This document shows positions 60,064 to 64,000 of a stretch of DNA of 64,000 nt, in pieces (the stretch's first letter is position 1; each line of letters starts with the position of its first letter). This DNA is from Xylogone sp. PMI_703 (Eukaryota; Ascomycota; Leotiomycetes): NCBI GenBank assembly GCA_021399445.1, contig JAJTUQ010000011.1, forward strand, positions 1-64,000, in the 5' to 3' direction. The notes beneath the pieces were generated by a model. It did not search any database and was not told the DNA's origin. It saw nothing but the letters and a program-made list of their open reading frames with translations. The translations under genes and the position numbers were made by a program.

Positions 60064-60627
60064 TTAAGCCTTTGTTTTCTTCTTTGTTCGGCAGTTTTTA
60101 TCCCGTAATAATCGGTTTAGCCTCTTGGTAGCTTCAAGCTCCCACTGACCCACAGATGGAAGATAGTCTTCTATTCTGAAGACTCGATTCTGTAAATTAT
60201 CATATAGGGTCTGTATCTCATTGATTCTAGTCATCAGCTGGTCAAACTTTGCATTTTGTGAATCATGAGTCTTATCAAGCATATGAGGTGACGGGTACAT
60301 GGAAGGAACATCTGAGACTTGGGAATGCAAGAGTTGAGATGTGTTCGTGCTCTGACACAGCAGATCTGGAGATATGCTTGTTGAAGAACTTGAAAGATGT
60401 GGCTCAGAAGCATCGTTATGATCGTCTAGAAAGAAGTTGCATTCTTGTGTGAAAGATTCTAACGTGTTATCTACTAACGTATCATACGGAAAAGTAGGTG
60501 TTTCTGATGTAGGTGATGGATACATCACATACTGATTACAGTCAAAGCACCAGAAGACCCTCTTAGCCACCCTAGCATTTCCCTTCCTTACCACGGTGGC
60601 ATTTTCTTCAGGCGGAGATGTCACCAT
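60064..60627 (-). CDS. Hypothetical protein with C-terminal coiled coil, 187 aa
   Basis: ATG-initiated single frame. A basic N-terminus leads into VFWCFDCNQYVMYPSPTSET (a CxxC pair), followed by a Ser/Asp-rich disordered middle (HLSSSSTSISPDLLCQSTNT). An amphipathic helix-rich end follows (FDQLMTRINEIQTLYDNLQN, RVFRIEDYLPSVGQWELEAT), closing with a strongly basic tail (KNCRTKKKTKA) that could be a nuclear localisation signal. No family is recognised. The heptad-like pattern and sustained open frame support it being coding. Confidence 0.5.
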   Translation of the reverse strand: MVTSPPEENATVVRKGNARVAKRVFWCFDCNQYVMYPSPTSETPTFPYDTLVDNTLESFTQECNFFLDDHNDASEPHLSSSSTSISPDLLCQSTNTSQLLHSQVSDVPSMYPSPHMLDKTHDSQNAKFDQLMTRINEIQTLYDNLQNRVFRIEDYLPSVGQWELEATKRLNRLLRDKNCRTKKKTKA

Positions 60628-61385
60628 ACTTATTCGAGGGTCGCTATTCAGGGTTGCTTCTTTGGATGGAAAAATATCCGTGTGTGTTCTCTTTTTATAA
60701 GATACGATTGGATGACGCTTTATGACGATTTACTTTCGCGATCCTGCGGATACCGGAAACTGCTGACCGACCGAACTTTGATATATCATAGCGCTCGCAG
60801 TTGTATTTCCAGTCATAGACATGACGTTGGGTTTCATATTGAGTCATGAAGTGCGGAAACGGGAGGTACGGCTGCAGAGCCTATTCGGAATGTAATTAAG
60901 TGAGGTCAAATATAGTACAGTAGAACTCGCCACTGCAATCACGTCTTTGAAAGCATAAAAGTCATCTTAGTCGGTTAAGGTAATAATAGGGTAAACTGTG
61001 CCTCGCACTTCGAGCCATTTTAGCATTATTCTAAGGTTAGATTAGAGTACGTCGTTTAAAATTGGGTTGGTCTTGTTTATACAAGTGAATAAATAGTACG
61101 ATATCTGGACGTTATTGGTATGGCGTATTTGCAGGTAATCAACGAGTACAGAGTGAACTAGATGATTAACACTGCCGATTGAATGCGTTAATCTACAATC
61201 TTTCTCGTATTGTACTGTAACTTAATTTATTAATAAGGTAAGTAAAAGAAAGCAAAGTAATCGCCACAATATAACAATTATTGAAGTGCACTTACTTCAG
61301 CCTCCCAACGCTCTTATCCTTGCAGCTTCCACTATATCAACAATATCGTACATAGATCAACAAGCTACACTTGAGATTTTGAGTA
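60628..61385. other. Intergenic, nothing recognised
   Basis: AT-rich; no gene or repeat seen. Confidence 0.5.
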
Positions 61386-62291
61386 ACGTCCGTCCCTGTG
61401 TGCCGAAAACCCCGCCGTGGCGAGAAAAATGGGGGATACTTTGACTTGAAGAATCTCCAACTCTGCACACACATCAATATCTACCATAATTATTGTATAA
61501 ATCGTATTCTCCAGCCACTCTTGGACACCTTGCACCCCACTCTTCAGAAAAACTTTACGTTCGCATCGTTGTCATCGCACCTGATTTACGGAGAGTCCCC
61601 TTTATAGCAAAACAGAGTTTTTCCACCACGGCTCCAATATCGAGCCCTGATCACTCCTAATACTTGTAAATCGATCTTATCTGAGCTTAATGGCCTTAGT
61701 AGCTATGCTAAATGTTGCCACCAGCCCATGTCCCGGCTGGGCCATGCAAATACATTCTAGGGCGCCACCCCAGCAGATACTTCTGACAAGGCAACTACCA
61801 AATTTAGGCTAGTGAGCGATGACGCCACAGTCCTCTGTCGTTCTTGATTGGCGAGTGATGCGGGGCGTCAGCGATGACGAGCAGTTACCTAAATTGAAAG
61901 GTACCGATTGGGGTGGGGATCATGCACGAGTCTGCACGCCACCACAGGCACAGGCTTTATAGTGATCTCCCGATACGATAATCCGTTTCTGAGGCTCAGA
62001 TAACATCTTTCATAAATATCGTGAGCCGCAAGAGCTTAGCAGGAGTGGTGTAGTGAAGGAGACGTGGTTTTGCCACAAAACATGCTCTTTGTACGTAAGG
62101 CGTGGAAACAACAAATGCAGATGCCATTTCTCGATAGGAGTTGTTTGAGATGTTCAGGAATAGTTAAAGCACTAAACTTATGTAAAATTATAGTGAATAT
62201 TGAGGCATGTGCAGATGTTGAGTTCCTAGAAGTCGAAGTACCCCTCATATTTCTCGGCACGGCGGGGTTTTCGGCACACCGGGACGGACGT
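61386..62291. mobile_element. 906-bp element with long inverted ends and TA duplication
   Basis: The left end ACGTCCGTCCCTGTGTGCCG and following AAAACCCCGCCGTGGCGAG are mirrored at the right end with one mismatch in each block. Weaker inverted similarity continues inward for about 200 bp. TA flanks both sides (61384-61385 and 62292-62293). The ACGT terminus and TA target are shared with the 18.0 kb MITE, but the rest of the arms differ. The ~430-bp centre has no transposase-like frame. I read it as a non-autonomous Tc1/mariner/pogo-type element or a decayed foldback. Confidence 0.82.
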
Positions 62292-62988
62292 TACTTCTTA
62301 GATTACCTTCAATTAGATTCAATTAGTGCTCATAATTAAGAGTTTATTGTCATAATCATGTGTATTAGGTCTCCTTTAATAACAAAGATGCTATGGACGC
62401 GTGAGGATTTATAATTGCCAAATTCTAACAACTCCATTATACATATTACTTTTCGTAATTAGTGGCTGATCGATGCTGCGAAAAACGAATCTTGCTCTTT
62501 ACATGTAATCCCGTGGGAGATTATAATTACATAGTAGCATCCCATTATAAGGGTCGGACTACCATACGTACAGCACTATAATAGAGAAACAAGACATATG
62601 GTTATAGTAATTCTGCTCCGAGATTATGTAGAGGAAGCCATAATAACTGATTCTTAATACAATAACCTTTTCAGATTCTACCAAGGGAGCGGTTAGTTCT
62701 TGTGAGGCCTTGATTGCGGATTTCTGTGAAGTTCTTCTGTGTGTTCTCCCGTTGGGTGGCTTACTCGCTCACACTATCGCTTTCATAGCACAGTGTACTG
62801 TCGACTATAGGAATCGGCTGAATTTTCATGCCATACAAATAATATTCTGAATGCAGATAGGAATTTGGGACAACGGAAGTATCTAGAGATATTACAGTAG
62901 AATTTGGGGGACTCACACTAAACTTGACGGGTGTTTGATTTGGGCCTGCCTTTGACGTTGCCACATAACCAGGATAATTCTACCTGAG
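62292..62988. other. Intergenic
   Basis: A 67-codon minus-strand frame at 62761-62964 (MATSKAGPNQTPVKFSVSPP) is not assignable and is left uncalled. Confidence 0.4.
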
Positions 62989-63183
62989 TGTCAGGAATAG
63001 ACCGCGACTATTAACACGGGGAATAGGCTGAATGTGAAATGTATGGTACGGAGACGCTTACGGTAATTGTGCATTGGATGATGATGCTACTCTATGGTAC
63101 GGCGGGGTTACCCCCTTGAGCCCCTTAAATTCCTCTCAGTTGAGAACCAATTACGTAAGCAACCTGTACCCAATTCTTTGACG
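62989..63183 (+). mobile_element. Solo-LTR-like element, ~190-bp family, copy E (most diverged)
   Basis: Begins TGTCAGGAATAG and ends CTTTGACG, flanked by exact CTGAG repeats (62984-62988 and 63184-63188). Internal matches to copy C include AAATGTATGGTACGGAGAC and ACCAATTACGTAAGCAAC. Sequence identity is low but the target duplication supports it. Confidence 0.65.
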
Positions 63184-63691
63184 CTGAGGTGAGGGTATAG
63201 CTCTCCGGCTGGCCTAAAAGTTTCACCGATGCAACAGTTCATCGATGTTATAGCACTTAGAGGAAATATTTTTAATTGTCTCTCGTTGTTACCATTCCAC
63301 CTTTAATCTTCATTCATCCACAGCGTTTACGTCGCTGCGTGCAAAATGCCACGATGCGAACACTATTACCCTCCAACCCGACAGAAGACTATCCAGTCGT
63401 CGAAGGAGGAGCAGCAGAAGCATTAGCAAACCCAGAAAGGAGCTAACACTACTGCATATACTGCGACTAGAGATCAGCAACCCCCTCTCCCCGAACCAGA
63501 AGCAGAGTGTCACAGGATTATAAGAAATATGCAGCATCTTACTCTTCCAAACCGTCCCTAGATAAGGCCGTAAGTTAGAAAAGAAGAAGCAAGAACCTCG
63601 CCATCGTGGTGGGGCCGAAAGACAAGCCCGGAGTCTGCGGTGTGTACGATAGCGTTGCCGTGCTTCGCTAGTCTTGAAACTTGTGCGATCC
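63184..63691. other. Intergenic or intronic part of the right-edge gene
   Basis: A 133-codon minus-strand frame (63310-63711) is leucine/serine-rich with no ATG-supported family. It may be an unspliced downstream exon of the edge gene or chance. Confidence 0.35.
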
Positions 63692-64000
63692 CTAGACGAC
63701 ATCTTCAACACTATAAAGGGAGATTCGTACCCAAGGTAGGATTTTAGTAGATGAGTATAGCCTCTTCTCTTGTATCCGAAGAGCTGTAATGTCAGAAGAC
63801 AAATTTATCCTATAGCCTTCTTTAACACCAGAATCATACCCTACCAATGCTGCGAACACTACGTTATTGCAATCCAATAACGCTTCTATCGTCTCAGCAG
63901 ATGCACTACAGATCATTTCCGCCTTCCAGGGTTTGCTAGCAGTTTTTCCTTGTGACACTTCTTGCCCAAAGATTGGATATGGAACTTCGATTCCGGATAA
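63692..64000 (-). CDS. C-terminal part of an unidentified protein entering from the right edge
   Basis: The frame is open from the window edge to TAG at 63692-63694, about 102 residues. It reads IEVPYPIFGQEVSQGKTASK, then KAEMICSASAETIEALLDCN, ALVGYDSGVKEGYRINLSSD and ALRIQEKRLYSSTKILPWVR. Composition is protein-like and there is no stop for its full length, which supports coding. No domain recognised. The start lies outside the window, and a final exon downstream cannot be excluded. Confidence 0.42.
   Translation of the reverse strand, partial: LSGIEVPYPIFGQEVSQGKTASKPWKAEMICSASAETIEALLDCNNVVFAALVGYDSGVKEGYRINLSSDITALRIQEKRLYSSTKILPWVRISLYSVEDVV

Overview
The window reads as nuclear DNA of a filamentous ascomycete. 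The evidence is short GT-AG introns (48-125 nt) with CTAAC- or CTGAC-like branch sites, and protein families typical of filamentous fungi: a fungal rhodopsin-domain/PTH11-like membrane protein, a 2EXR protein, an Est1-type DNA/RNA-binding protein, an F-box/LRR protein, an ankyrin protein, an MFS transporter, and Tc1- and pogo-type transposases. Coding density is low, about one recognisable gene per 4-5 kb, with AT-rich, repeat-bearing DNA between. A class such as Leotiomycetes is a guess from family content only.

Layout. 1-0.45 kb: 3' end of a DHCR24-like FAD oxidoreductase. 2.06-3.69 kb: a five-exon, structurally intact but divergent EF-1alpha-like GTPase. 5.2-6.2 kb: ankyrin protein. 8.4-8.8 kb: small Cys-rich protein. 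8.8-18.0 kb: gene desert holding a decayed pogo/Fot1-type transposase (11.2-12.1 kb). 18.0-20.1 kb: MITE, then a rhodopsin-domain membrane protein. 22.3-24.0 kb: Est1-type protein. 25.3-27.1 kb: Tc1-type transposon broken by a 234-bp solo LTR. 31.4-31.7 kb: tiny stand-alone chromoshadow-domain protein. 32.8-34.4 kb: MFS pseudogene, divergent from an F-box/LRR gene (34.9-36.6 kb). 40.6-41.3 kb: 2EXR protein. 42.9-43.8 kb: four-TM membrane protein. 54.6-55.6 kb: conserved fungal protein of unknown function. 57.8-64 kb: weaker hypothetical genes and a 906-bp element with inverted ends.

The clearest theme is small insertions rather than a pathway. Three solo-LTR families are defined by TG...CA ends and exact 5-bp target duplications: a ~190-bp family with five copies, two of them nested; a ~115-bp family with two near-identical copies in opposite orientation; and a 234-bp LTR inside the Tc1 element. 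Two elements with inverted ends and TA duplications are also present. The genes do not look like one biosynthetic cluster or operon. The most unusual gene candidates are the stand-alone chromoshadow protein and the divergent EF-1alpha paralogue. All family calls come from reading translated sequence and recalled family patterns, not from database searches.
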